NCBI GenBank assembly: GCA_023213395.1
Contig: CM041465.1
Coordinates: 20,956,001-21,020,000 of the forward strand
Direction of reading: 5' to 3'
DNA: 64,000 nt
Origin: Cycas panzhihuaensis
Lineage: Eukaryota; Cycadophyta
In this document: positions 45,688 to 57,062 of the stretch, piece by piece
Layout: every line of letters starts with the position of its first letter
How positions within the stretch are numbered: the first letter of the stretch is position 1
Position numbers and translations under genes: made by a program
Notes under the pieces: generated by a model
What the model was told of the DNA's origin: nothing
The model's input: only the letters and a program-made list of their open reading frames with translations
The model's database searches: none

Positions 45688-46046
45688 TGTTAATGTGACA
45701 GTTATTTGTTAAGCCACTAAGTTAATATTAATATGGTTTAACTAATATTGATTAGTAAAAAGGTGTGAAGAATTCAAAGGATCACAACCTTTGTTAGGTG
45801 ACATCTCTTAGAAGAATATAAAGCCTTGATCCCTTGTGTATTTAATGTATTAAATATCAAATCATTATGAAATAATCAATGTGATCTAGAAGGATCTTTT
45901 ATGGTGGGTTTTTTTCTAAAAGGCTTTCCCACATAAATCCTATATATCGTGCATCTATATTCTATATGTATTTTTGTTTACTTACTATGTATGGTTAAAG
46001 ATTCTGTAGATGGGAACACACTTACATGCTTTCATGTTCCTAAATA
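45688..46046 (+). repeat. 3' LTR of copia B
   Basis: 359 bp, paired with 29410-29769, followed by ATACT. A weaker ATATAAAG stands where the 5' copy has TATAAAAG. Confidence 0.9.
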
Positions 46047-46228
46047 ATACTTAATAGGATTTGCTAATCAATTCTACCCTTATGGAGTTTCGTTAGAGGC
46101 AATAAGGATGACAAAAGGTATCCTAGCACTTAGGAAGGTGTTGGGATATATTATAGTATTTTATATTTATAGATCATAGAATTTCATGGGGTTTCTAGCT
46201 TAGTGGATAAGGATCATTAAATAGTATG

Positions 46229-46500
46229 TGTAATGAACCGTTATACTAAAACCTTGAGGTATTAGTGAAAACTAGCTAGGTGTGTAATATCACCTCCCCC
46301 ATAAGGCATCAATATCCTGGTGACCTACTCCAGGTAATTTTGTGCCTTATTGGGCCCTAGGCAAACACTACTATGCTGGTGTTCTATTGAGGTCATCCCC
46401 TCTAAGAATCAAACCTATGACCTTGGTTCTGATACCACTTATAATGAACCATTACACCAAAACCCTGAGGTCTTAGTGAAGACTACCTAGGTGTGTAATA
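46229..46500 (-). mobile_element. Miniature LTR element (TRIM/SMART-like), 272 bp, with tRNA-like motifs
   Basis: Two 61-bp direct repeats (46229-46289, 46440-46500) flank 150 bp. They share TAATGAACC, the AAAACC(T/C)TGAGGT block and GGTGTGTAATA. The left one is followed by CCTCCCCCATAAGG (a polypurine tract on the minus strand). The right one is preceded by the reverse complement of TGGTATCAGA, a PBS lying two bases from the LTR. Flanks GTATG and GTGTG match at four of five bases, as an aged target duplication. No protein is encoded, so it relies on enzymes in trans. On the minus strand TGGTGTAATGG (46449-46459) and GGTTTGATTCT (46405-46415) resemble pol III A and B boxes, 44 bases apart as in a tRNA. 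Confidence 0.75.
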
Positions 46501-47765
46501 GTGTGAGGTGAGGACTAGGATGAATTTGAGTCATTTCATCCTAAATAGTATGAGTTTATAGCTAACTCAGATCAAGAGATAAAGATATGGTAGTTTTTCT
46601 TATAGTTTGATCTTAATATGTTGGTTATATGACCACATACCATTGATGAGGCTAACAAGAGTAATTAAAGAGCTTAACATCATGGATCCTTTCATGAATA
46701 AGTGGCACATATGATCATGAGTTGACAACAAACCAAGGGTTATGGCTAAGAGTACACATAGTCCATTATTAAGTAGGATGACTAGTAACTGATTGGTTCC
46801 TAATCCTTATGATAGGATGTAAGTATGGAGTGATGATGAGGTAGATGATGTTAAGAGGGCAGTTATAGGGAGGTCACCTATTATACTTAGAGGTAGGGGG
46901 AAGGAAATGGGTGATGATGCTTAGTGATAGGATGGTCAAGATTTAGGGAGAGCAACTAGTAATGAGGAGAGAGATAGGGATGGAGGGAGGGGAGATAAGA
47001 GAGAGGTTACTCCAGGGATAAGAGGGGCAATAGGAGGTAATGATTCTATTGGACAAAGTATAAACATTAGTTTTGATGAAGGCCAAGGAGCCTTAGCAGG
47101 TGGTGGTAGAGGAGGAGGGGAAGAGGTTCCCCAAGAATGTGGAGAAGGAGAAGCAACATAATTAATAGGCATATCTTAAAAAAAAATATTTTATTGTTAC
47201 ATAATAACTATAATAGTTTTGGATATATTAACTAATTGTGGAATATTGATATGGTAGATGATGAGATGGTGACACTTTCTAAGGTAAGGAGGATTCTAGA
47301 GATTCTACATCCATATATATTCACCCTAAAAGATCCTCTAAAATGACATACTAATGATCGAGCTCTATTTGGATATTGCATAGAGTACTTTTCTCTAGCT
47401 ATATGAGCATGCAACATGTATTAAGACATGATTATATAGTTTAGACTATATGAGATTGAGTTATGTTTAGTTGAGGATGAATAATATCACCTTTAGCAGA
47501 TGAATATTTTATAGGAAGGTGGATGAGCTATTCCTTTAGGTATCACTGTTGTTCAGTAGGGAAGACATGGGCCACATAAGAGACAGCTATCTCATAGCCC
47601 TTCTCATAGTCATCATTAGGGAGGAGGACAGATTAGCTCTTATCATCCTTCATATGTATGAGTATATATATATAGGGAGAGGGTAAGGAGAGGGGTAAAA
47701 CCTCCATGGGAATTTAGATTTAGGAGTTTGTATAGCCATGATACTTTGTACATACCTAAGGAAGC
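46501..47765 (+). pseudogene. Decayed, unidentified plus-strand coding tract inside T0
   Basis: In one plus-strand frame the sequence reads VWSDDEVDDVKRAVIGRSPI, then ILRGRGKEMGDDA, three stops, DGQDLGRATSNEERDRDGGR and a Gly-rich end with GGGRGGGEEVPQECGEGEAT (to 47172). Further on (47490-47650) another stretch gives RQLSHSPSHSHH and ISSYHPSYV, with TAG at likely Gln positions. It runs opposite to the gag and protease of T0. Tat-lineage gypsy elements are known for extra antisense frames between pol and the 3' LTR, which would fit, but I do not recognise a domain. The Pro-rich minus-strand frame here is the shadow. Confidence 0.4.
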
Positions 47766-47888
47766 TATGTGACTATGATCTTATATATAGATGATGAAGT
47801 ACTTACTTAATTTTCACACGTATATAACACTATTATTTTGTTATTCTAAGAGATTATGAATGTTTAGATAAAACCATTGACTCTAACT

Positions 47889-48187
47889 TGTTAGAATTAG
47901 GAATACAATAATCACATCAAACCCTAATGGTGAGTAAATGAATAAAGTAATAAAGTACAAAAGATGAAGTATGTACAAAATAGACACCATGTTAGAGAAT
48001 TGGCCAAAAATTAATTATGAACAATGAAGAGTACATACTTATAATATAAACTCACCACTAGTGAGATAACCCCATTGGTCTACTTAGAGGTGGCACACAT
48101 ATCAAGGTGGTCCACAACTCTAATATAAAATATAAGAAATAGAGAGAGTTTATATAAGGTTAATGTAATTGGATATTACACCCAACA
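47889..48187 (-). repeat. 3' LTR of N2
   Basis: 299 bp, paired with 51055-51353. Both contain AAGATGAAGTATGTACAAAA and TTGGTCTACTTAGAGGTGGC. A TATATAAA box is seen on the minus strand near 48149-48157. Confidence 0.92.
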
Positions 48188-49250
48188 TTCCCCCTTGTAA
48201 TAGTCAATTACATAAATGTCATCACATAAATGATAAGCTCAAGTCTTCAAAAGTCTAATAGATCACAAATGCTACCGCACAGAATAAAAAAGCTATTGAA
48301 GTCCATATGAAGTGGAGTCCATCTACCAGAATACATGGGTCATCAACCACTACAACCACCAATTGGGTAGGAACTTCCTTTGTATATGTGGATCAATTAG
48401 GAGCCAGTAAGAGTAGCTGAATAAGGTCCCACCCTTTGAACATATGGGAGTGTAAGTAGAAAAAATATATATAAGGCACATGGCACATGGCACATGGTAG
48501 GCAAGAGTAGTTTCTAAAAGTGTGCCCTACCTCTTACTTAATAAGACAAGCACTTCATCTACATCTAATGGCCATAAATACAATGACACTATAGCCTCAA
48601 ACATGCCACATGGGCTAAGAGATGCCTCATTGGGCTAACAACTTACCACCATGGGCAAAAATAACCAGTAGAAGTTTTTACATAACTGAAAAATGATATG
48701 TGAATTGTGTAGTATATATGACTTTCTCTCATAAATGAAGTACAAGATGATCACAATGGGTTCTTCAAGTGCCAAAAAATAAGACCATAGTACATGTCAT
48801 CCCCTCCATTTGGGATACATTACATCAAGAAGCCTTGAAATTGCAATATGTGCCAATAAAAGATAAGAAAAAATGAATACAAGTAGAAACTTATGACTTT
48901 GAACTAAAAATCTCCATGAACATAACTCCAAAATATGTTAAATGGCCTGTCAATAGAAATCTCTCTCTGTTATAAATCCAACGCAATAGTTGAGAGTAAA
49001 AACGAAGCTCTATTACTCCATATGAAAACTGAAATTAGGGCTAGTCCCTTTTGCTAGCTGACTATTGGTCATATAAGCTCACCATGTGACCTGGGGTTGA
49101 GCAGTAAGGGGCCTAAACGGATCTTATATACATATCCAATTTGATTAAATTTAATTTCTAATTTGTAAAAAATTTTATACCCCTTTTAAATAACAACTCG
49201 CGTTCGCCAATAATAAAATACTATATGCCAAAAAAATAATATTAATCAAA
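48188..49250 (-). other. N2 interior, 3' part, nothing recognised
   Basis: No coding frame is supported on either strand. CATGGCACA is repeated in tandem at about 48478-48498. Confidence 0.5.
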
Positions 49251-49259
49251 AGGAATGAA

Positions 49260-50010
49260 TACCCTAGCTATTAGGGTTTCAATTGAATATTATCATTAGA
49301 AGCCTTCGTTTACTACTATCGATGTGTTATAGGTTTATGCAGAAGCTGCAATGAAATATATTGTAGAGTCACTTTGTTCTAGACCTGACATGGGAAGGAG
49401 AATACAATGCAGGTGCCAGTCAGATCCTGTCCATTTTGTTTTGGTTTTAATTATGATTGGGTGAAGTAATCTCTGTTGATTCCTCATTGCTCGATGTAGG
49501 GCCATCAACATTATGTAAATCAAAGTTGTACGGGCATGAGTAATAATATATTGACTAGCTTGTATTTACCTTGCTGGAACCTTGATCGTAGGAAGAGTTG
49601 CATGAGTCCTCTACATGCACAAGATGGTCTATGTCCCATGACAACACTCATTCTTATGCCCATCTTCACCAACAACTCACCTAGTTGTTTGTTTTCTTAA
49701 GTGGGGCCAAATATGAAGGTACCAATCTATGGTGGTGATCACCATTAAAGATTGCTATGATTTGTTTGCCATCTATGAGGTTTACAGGTAGCGAGGGCCA
49801 CCATTAATTTCAATTATAGGTAGTGATGGCCATGGTGCTGCAAGGGTGACTAGTTCTCTGTCTATGTGGTCATTATTGATGATGCAAATCACAGATTGTA
49901 GGTGCTTTATATAAAAAAATCATAATCAATAAGATCTCCCAACCCCTCCTTATTGAAATGCTCTATAAAGGACTCAGTTATGTGCTTCTATAAAGGAAAC
50001 AAATCAAGGA
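49260..50010 (-). pseudogene. Possible captured gene fragment in N2
   Basis: The minus strand shows gene-like text: ESFIEHFNKEGLGDLIDYD near 49920-49980, KQLGELLVKMGIRMSVVMGH near 49630-49690, and in another frame FDLHNVDGPTSSNEESTEI near 49475-49530. An AAG-GTAAATAC that looks like a splice donor lies near 49560-49570. Stops are frequent. It has no retrotransposon motif and no family is recognised. It may be a transduced host segment or chance. Confidence 0.3.
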
Positions 50011-51054
50011 GATTATCTTCCTTCTTTCCACTCTTTAGCAAATAGTTCTTAGATAGCTTCTGACAGAATATGAGTACAAAGAAGATTGCAAGATTTTTTC
50101 ATTTTAATTTTTTGGTGGTACTCATGATCCGCTTGTTGAATAGGCATGCTTACAATAATATAAGTCATAGAGTAAGATAAAACCACAAAGAAGATCATGA
50201 CTCCTTTTATTCTTCTAAATATGATCTATTCCAACAACACAAATATGACTGATATATGCCAGAATAAAGACTCCTTAAAATAACAAGATCGAAACCCTTA
50301 TATATAGATAGGAAAAAAAATTATCGTGATACAACTAAGCTTCAAACTTATGCAAGAGTATCCATTGATAGAGTAAGCAGCCCAATCAAGTCATTATTTA
50401 ACATTCATTATATCTTGACACTATAGATGTGTTGAATATAAAAGCAACCACATAGATCTGAAAAATATACTATAGTACATGGAAACCTCCTTTTTTCTTT
50501 TTTTCTTTTTAACTACATAAATATTTCCATAAAAAACTACTTAACTCAAAAATATTTTCAAAGATGGAGTTATTTTTGACTTCCAAATAGCCAAAAGATA
50601 ACCCTCTCAATTATTGTAAGCATCTCTATTACAATCTACCCATTGGCATGCAAGGAAAGTGCTTTACAATAGTTGCATATACACATAATAAACCTCCATT
50701 TTAAAAAATAAACACACTGATTCTACAGGGTGATCAACCCTATATAAATGGATGATCTACAGTAGCTTTGAATACCTTTAATAGCCTTAAGAAAACATGA
50801 ATAATAATATGTAATAACTCTTAATGGACTAAAAAATTAGCCCCTCAAGATAACAAAATTGCCCCAAAAAATTCAGCAGAAGACTCATTTGAGAAGTATG
50901 CATCAACTGGTTCTTCATAACCTGAAATGAGCTTACAATGACAAATCATAATACAGTGCAAAGGTTACTCAAATGAATCAAAGATAAGGGATAACATGTA
51001 TAAATGATTTGTAATAAAGTGCCCTCAAGGTGTAAACTATGGTCTTCGACACTA
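50011..51054 (-). other. N2 leader, nothing recognised
   Basis: AT-rich sequence between the possible gene fragment and the primer-binding site. No supported frame on either strand. Confidence 0.5.
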
Positions 51055-51353
51055 TGTTAAAATCATAAATGCAATAATCAAAACAAACCCTAATGGCGAG
51101 TAAAAGAATAAAGCAATAAAGTATAAAAGATGAAGTATGTACAAAATAGACACCATGTTGGAGAATTAGCTAAAACTCAATTATGAACAATGAAGAGTAC
51201 ATACTTATAATACAATCTCACCACTACTAAGAGAACACCATTGGTCTACTTAGAGGTGGCACACATATCAAGGTGGCCCACAACTCTAATATAAAATATA
51301 AGAAATAGAGAAAGTTTACATAAAGTTAATATAATTAGGTATTACACTGAACA
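51055..51353 (-). repeat. 5' LTR of N2
   Basis: 299 bp, paired with 47889-48187, followed by TAACT. Confidence 0.92.
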
Positions 51354-51473
51354 TAACTTTATTCCCCCTTTTTCCTTTTCCTATTTTAATATGTGTACTT
51401 GATTAGCTTAATATACTATTTTATGATTAATAAAAAAAAAGTATGAAAGTTTTTTTGTTTACATTTATATGAT

Positions 51474-51550
51474 AATTTATACTTATTCTAGAGTCATACT
51501 TTATACTCATTTTAGACTGATAGTTTATATACATTTCAGAGTGATGCCCC
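51474..51550. repeat. Three short tandem units (TTTATAC(T/A)(T/C)ATT type)
   Basis: Units of about 25 bp start at about 51476, 51502 and 51527: TTTATACTTATTCTAGAGTC, TTTATACTCATTTTAGACTG and TTTATATACATTTCAGAGTG. Related blurred copies are at 22748-22974. Confidence 0.6.
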
Positions 51551-53469
51551 CATCATAGGATAAGAGTTACCCAAGATAGTTATTCAGAATATGAGACATT
51601 AAATATTTGAATTTAGTATTATGATCACATGAGGTATACTATATAATAACAGATAAGAAGAATGGCAATGATAATAAGCCCTGGTGATGAAGAGTAAGCA
51701 ATTAGGGAGAGTGAACATGATGTATTCCAACTAATTGATAAACTACTATTTGGGGATTAGAATATAGGTTAATGGGACCATGATAAGAGTGCAATACATC
51801 TATTAAACCTCCTATGATTACAATATACTTATCTTTATTATTAGTTGTTCTAGGTAAAAATAAAGCAACATAAATGAAAAGGTTTTCTAATTGATCATAA
51901 ATCACCCATGTAACAACATGAGTCATAGATTACCCATATTATATCCATCGATACATATATACTCTATGCCATGGTAATAAAAGGAATAATTCTTAAAGAC
52001 TAAGTGATCAACAAGGGAAGGTAGTGGGAATCAATCAATGAGGAATTGGATTTTATAAAAAGGAAAATTAGTTTCAAATATAAAATGAGATAGGTAGGAT
52101 CATAACTAGACTATCAACATAGACAACGATGGTATTGAATAGGTTTTAATCATAATTAAAGCCATGGTAGACCCATACAATTAGATCCAAAGGTCTTAAT
52201 TAATGCACCTACATGAACCCAACCTATAATGAATATAGGTGGAGATGAACAAGAAGGGGTCAAGAATAAACAAATAACTTTACTTACTTTTATTTATTTA
52301 TTTATTTATTTAATTTTTCTAATATTTTTTACTTCCTTTTCATGGTTTTTTTTTTTTTTTAATTTGGCTTTGTACATTGACTTTTTTAACACTCACAACT
52401 AAATCATTCTATATGATGGTTAAGATGAGGATCATAGTGAACCAAGCATCGTTGAACCCACTTTCTAGAAGATACTCATTCACCACCTTAACTAGAATTG
52501 TCACATGATTTTTTCCAAGATAAGATGAAGAGAAAATATATAATACATGACTAATAACTCACTTAGTCATGAAGCACCTTCTCTCAATATAACAAAGATG
52601 ATCCCTTTTTAGTGAAATGAGGGTGATGAGGGTTATCAACCAAATTCCTCAAATATTAAACCATAAGAAAAGAAAGGATCTCCAAATCATAAAGTCTTTG
52701 AGTATAAAGGGGTAGGTGATAGAATGATTAATAATCTTAGGAGTATAGTAAAAGAATACCAATGATTGCATCAAATGAAATGTCAAATAAATATATATAA
52801 AAGGTGTATGAGTGGATTGAAACCTCTATAATAAAAGACAAGCATCAAAAGAGGATAAAATATATTATATACTAACTAAAGTTGATGACTGAGGTTCTAT
52901 ATCTAGTTATAGCTTTGAAGATGAATCTAGGGGCCTAAATTCTCTCCTTAACTTAGAGCTTAGAAGAGAAGATTAAGAAAAGGACTAGTAAGAGCACCTA
53001 GAGTAAAGGTGAAGACCTAATGACCAAGGCCTATATAAACCAAATAGACAAGTCTTACATGGCCACTAAGAAAAATTTGTATGCAAGAGAGCCTTAAAAT
53101 CAATTAATAAAGATAATGGAGAAAGAAGAAAACTTCTACTACAAGAAAATGATAATTATAAAAATGAATAAGGAGGATTATCCCTAATTTTTTCTCCTTA
53201 GAAAATGAAGATCTTAGATCCATAGTTTACCTATATTGTGGAGGAATATCAATGGAAGGAGATGAAGAACTTAGTTCTAAAGATATCTTCTCAATCATAT
53301 TAACACCGTTGACTTTAGTTTTAGAAATAGAAGGAGTTTGAATAGCAAAGTACTATCCTAGACCAAGAGACTAAAAGAAATATTTAGAAGAATCAAAACA
53401 CTCTCTAGCTTCTATAATAATTTTAACTAATGGGATTGATTACTTAACAAGTTTTGGTTTTTGTTTTAT
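51551..53469. other. T0 sequence without recognisable genes
   Basis: Nearly 2 kb with no supported protein. It should be T0 between protease and RT, but no RT motif could be found on the minus strand. A (TTTA)n stretch lies at 52288-52312 and a T run at 52346-52360. Confidence 0.4.
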
Positions 53470-53990
53470 GATATTTATTTATTCCTCATGGATAAACCTA
53501 AGTTTACCAAAGAGAGAAGAGCAAACAACAAATATCTGGATAATCCATGACCTACCTAGGAGAATATTATATTCAAGATCCAAATCAATGATAGTAAAGT
53601 TAACCATGAGTATATCCCCTTTTAGTATCAAAGGGAAAGTGAATTTACCAAGAGGTTTTTTTAAATTCTTATCATAACCTTGGCATATCCATTCAAATGG
53701 TTCAAAAATAGAAATCTCTAAGTCTTAAACAAGATGAAGAGGAATCACATTTATAGATGAGCCTTCATCAAAATTAACTCAACATATGTTGATGTCATAT
53801 TTAGATATCTTGATATAAAAATATAGGATATCATTAGGGCCATGTTTAGGTTGACTATATAAAGTGGTTAGATTAAATAAGAGAGTAAGGTCAGGTGAAA
53901 TATTGGGAGTAAGAACTCCTAAAGCATCAAATAACAATTATTGTTGTTAAGGATAACTCTTTAACAAATAGATAACTAAGATACTTATAG
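53470..53990 (-). pseudogene. T0 aspartic protease (Tat/Athila type)
   Basis: The minus strand reads VNFDEGSSINVIPLHLV, then ICQGYDKNLKKPLGKFTFPL, VNFTIIDLDLEYNILLGRSW and FVVCSSLFGKLRF. The D-x-G-S-S-I-N-V-x-P-L start, the Y-N-x-L-L-G-R-x-W-I end and the S-S-L-x-x-K-L-x-F tail are characteristic of proteases in Tat and Athila gypsy elements. The catalytic D-G-G of that family reads D-E-G. One TAA follows HLV, where Gln is likely. The element is too broken elsewhere to be active. Confidence 0.75.
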
Positions 53991-54399
53991 GGATAATTTT
54001 TAATTCCTCATCTAAAGAGAAAGATCCATCCTTTAGAATAAAAGGAATAAACCTAAAGTAAATAAGACAAGAGGGAATAAGTGACAAAAAATTAGGGTTC
54101 TTAATGACCAAATTATTAGGTGATCTAGTTATACCTACATTCTTTATGACCTTAATTATACAAATGGTTCTCTTGGTTGTTCCACCTTTATAAGGTGGAT
54201 GACTCTCATTATTGGTTTTCTTACCAGTCATATTAGGTGTGGTAGTAGATTTCTTAACTGGATCAGATTCTAAACTCTCATCTTCACCAGTCTCACATTA
54301 TTTAGTTTTACTTTTATTCTTATTCTTAATTTTCTTAAATTCATGGTGTGGCAATAAATCCTTATGGATAAGTTGCTATTGGTTAGGTTTTGATGTTTG

Positions 54400-56505
54400 A
54401 TCACTTTAAGATTGAGGTTTGTAACTCATAGCTTATACAGCTTAACATTGGCTTTGATCATGATTATTAGTTTGATGGTATGAACACCATTGAGTCTTCT
54501 TCGTTAGAGGAGTGGGAAGATTTTAATTTTTTTCCTTTAATGAGATGAATAATTTTAGTTTCTCAATTAGATTGATTGATAAGAGGGTTATCACTACATA
54601 ATTTAGTATTTATTATATGCTTAAGTACTCTAATGGATGAGATAAAGTGATCATAGATTAGTTGAGAATAAGTTAACTTAGATGATTTGGTCAATTCCTT
54701 AGTTGGAAAAGACTTACTAACTTTCTTAATTCTAGCTTAAATTTCAAAGGTTTTAAGAGCTAAGCACTTATTAATGGCCTCTTCACAAGATTGAGGGCCA
54801 AACGTTAGGACTTCTAAATACATATAGGGCCTCAATGCATTAGTGAAGAGATAAAAAATGAGACTTAAATATGAGGGAGAATGACAAGAATAAACTTAAT
54901 CTTAGAATCTTCTAGTAAAGTCATAGGATGATTTGTCTTGATTTTGTTTAATTATTAGCAAAGATTTAATTCTAGAATTAAAGGGCCTAATAACATCAAA
55001 ATAGTTAATACATAAGTCAATTAGTTATTTGAAGGAGAATATTAAGGTAGAAGGAAAGCAATAGAACCACTTCAGAGCATTGCCTTGGAGTGATTTAGGG
55101 AAAATCTATATCATGATAAAATCATATGGAAAAAATTTAGTACATGAAAGTGCAAAAGATTTCACATGTTATATAAGGTCTTAGGAAGATTCACTTAAAA
55201 TTTAGGTAGTTCAAGTAAAAATAGAGGCATAGATGCAAGAAGGACCTCTTGTTGAAAAGTGAATCTCATATAATCAAGAAAGGGTCTCATGAGCCTCAAC
55301 ATAGAAGAACATTAAGGTAAGGAAGTTTGGTAAGGGAACAAAGAAGAAAGTGGTTATTGATCATGATGAGAGGGATGAATAGATGGTGGTTATGAAGGAT
55401 TAAACTATGTAGAAGGGTCAATATTATGATTAGTTTGAGGAATGAGATATTGAGCAAATAAAGAGTTGTATTGAAGGGGAGGTGAAGCATATTAAGGAAA
55501 GGGCCTAGAAACAAAGGATGAAGAAGATAGATTAATTAGACCAATGGTTTATTATTGATTGAAAGTTACATGTAGATGAGAGATTTGAGTATCACATCAA
55601 GAGTATAGAGGTGCAAAAGGATGGGGCCTTTTATACAAAGAGGGAGAGGGTCTCATAGTATGTGTAATATTTTTTTGTAAAAAAGAATAAGGATTGATTT
55701 AATTGAGGTTAGTAACATGATAAGAAGGAGTAGGTATACTAGATAGAGGAATATGCAAATTAGAATGAGGGTAATTATATCTAGGGATAGACAATAGCCC
55801 TCTACCTGATTAGTAATAAGTAGAGGCTTGATGAATAATATGATACTCTTAAGTAGAACTCTTAAGAGGAATATCATGAGAAGTAGAAGAAATCAGAGGT
55901 GCTTGAGCTCCCTTTCATATGGGATGAATAGGTGTATGAGATTAGGAATGAACTGATTTAGTATATGCTTCTTCATCGTATGACACAAGAGTTTCCCTAA
56001 GAGTGGGTAGATGAGAAGTAATAGGTGAATATGGGGAATTTATGGTGTTTAAAGGTTTAACTTGTAGAGATTGATGCTCATGAATAATAGGATTAGGTTA
56101 GTGATAGTGTGGAGACATGCCCATGGTGTGAGTATCTTGATGGAAAGGATCTTTATAACTAAGAATGAGTATAGGAGAATAGATCTTAGTAAGAACAGGT
56201 TTAAAATAAGAAGGGGTGATTTATGTTTGACGAGTTTCTTCTTGCATGAGAGAAGAAATAAGAAAAGATGAGTTAACAACTTATTTATAAGGGAAATCAA
56301 AATAACCCTATTCAATGAGGATGTCATAAAGGTCATGGGGTTCCTAAGGAGGATAAAGATGAGTTTTGTAAGCTTAATGTTTAGAGTAATCCTCATGAGT
56401 TAAATGAGTCTTACAAGTGAGAGGATGTTGATAATAGTCAAATTTAGGAGGGATGCCTTACTGCCTAAGGGACCTCCTAAGTTATATATGTAGAGGGATC
56501 TCCAT
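54400..56505 (-). pseudogene. T0 gag with Pro/His-rich N-terminus, capsid domain and zinc finger
   Basis: Start at the ATG 56503-56505 (MEIPLHI). Then some 1.2 kb of Pro-, His-, Ser- and Tyr-rich text: GIPPKFDYYQHPLTCKTHLT, PLISSTSHDIPLKSST and LFAQYLIPQTNHNIDPST. After a frame change the Retrotrans_gag core follows: SLQGNALKWFYCFPSTLIFS, FNSRIKSLLIIKQNQDKSSY and DFTRRF. Near 54437-54504 stands TQWCSYHQTNNHDQSQC, a C-x2-H-x4-H-x4-C finger seen in Tat gags. Stops fall at Gln codons. The length, about 2.1 kb, suits the large gags of Tat elements. The short Leu-rich minus-strand frames nearby are shadows. Confidence 0.75.
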
Positions 56506-56529
56506 GAGGGAAGGAATATCCAAAGTTGT

Positions 56530-57062
56530 AATAAAAACCAAACCAAATAAGAATAATTAGATTATGGATCTAAGATGAATGGATAGGAAGTTTTAATAAT
56601 GCCCTAGTATGGTTACTAGAAAATGACTTGCTAGCTTTAGGCTAATCATAATAGAATGACTATACTAATCAGTCTAAAGTATAATCCACTTAACCAACTC
56701 CTAAGGAGGAGTCCTCGCTTAATTGTGGATGTAGTCTCAATGAAAAGGAAAGCAACCACTAAATATAAAAATGTTTTCATGCAATAAGAAATTAAGCTAA
56801 ACCTAAGTTTATATCAAAATAAAGTTAAATGTAATAACTAATATGCATCTTTTATTTTCATAATGACATCAAATAATACATATAAAAGTGAATACAAGTG
56901 GAAAAGCACAAGAGATAAGGGAGATCTAGATATGAGAATTGCACTTACAGTTATCCTATCAATTACCCCTTTATTTTCCTTTTCAACTAGTCAAGTTTAC
57001 TCAAATGAAAATAAAAAAGCAAAGAAATAAGTAATCATACAATTAGAATTTTAGACCTTAGA
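56530..57062 (-). repeat. 5' LTR region of T0, inner part (approximate left edge)
   Basis: Matches 22975-23500 in direct orientation with many small changes, for example CCAACTCCTAAGGAGGA and GTCAAGTTTACTCAAATGAA against GTCAAGTTTACTGAAATAAA. It is cut at 57062 by G2 and resumes at 63963. No convincing primer-binding site could be placed at its left edge. Confidence 0.55.

Larger units (their letters stand above)
29410..46046 (+). mobile_element. Copia B: decayed Ty1/copia retrotransposon carrying L1 and G1
   Basis: The LTRs are 29410-29769 (360 bp) and 45688-46046 (359 bp), beginning TGTTAATGTG and ending AAATA. The target duplication ATACT is perfect (29405-29409, 46047-46051). The PBS TGGTATCAAAGC follows at 29770-29781, and the polypurine tract TAAGGGGGA precedes the 3' LTR. 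Gag, protease, integrase, RT and RNase H are recognisable on the plus strand. L1 is inserted in the leader and G1 in RNase H. Without these, the element would be about 6 kb, as usual for copia. LTR identity is under 90% by eye, so it is old. It lies inside T0. Confidence 0.9.
47889..51353 (-). mobile_element. N2: non-autonomous LTR element
   Basis: 3,465 bp with two 299-bp LTRs (47889-48187, 51055-51353), TGTTA at the start and AACA at the end. The target duplication TAACT is perfect (47884-47888, 51354-51358). A polypurine tract TTACAAGGGGGAA (minus strand) adjoins the left LTR. The PBS next to the right LTR, TAGTGTCGAAGACC, is a poor match to the tRNA-Met site. No protease, RT or integrase is visible in the 2.9-kb interior. 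LTR identity is about 90% by eye. It is inserted in T0. Confidence 0.9.

Noticed and set aside
46405-46459. Functional tRNA gene
   Set aside because: A-box and B-box spacing fits, but there is no acceptor-stem pairing I can support and the motifs sit inside an LTR element.
46936-47172. Proline-rich minus-strand frame
   Set aside because: It is the complement of a Gly/Arg/Glu-rich plus-strand frame that continues on both sides; the minus frame does not.
56049-56396. Leu/Ile-rich minus-strand open frame as a membrane protein
   Set aside because: Shadow of the Pro/His-rich T0 gag frame, where stops lie at Gln codons.
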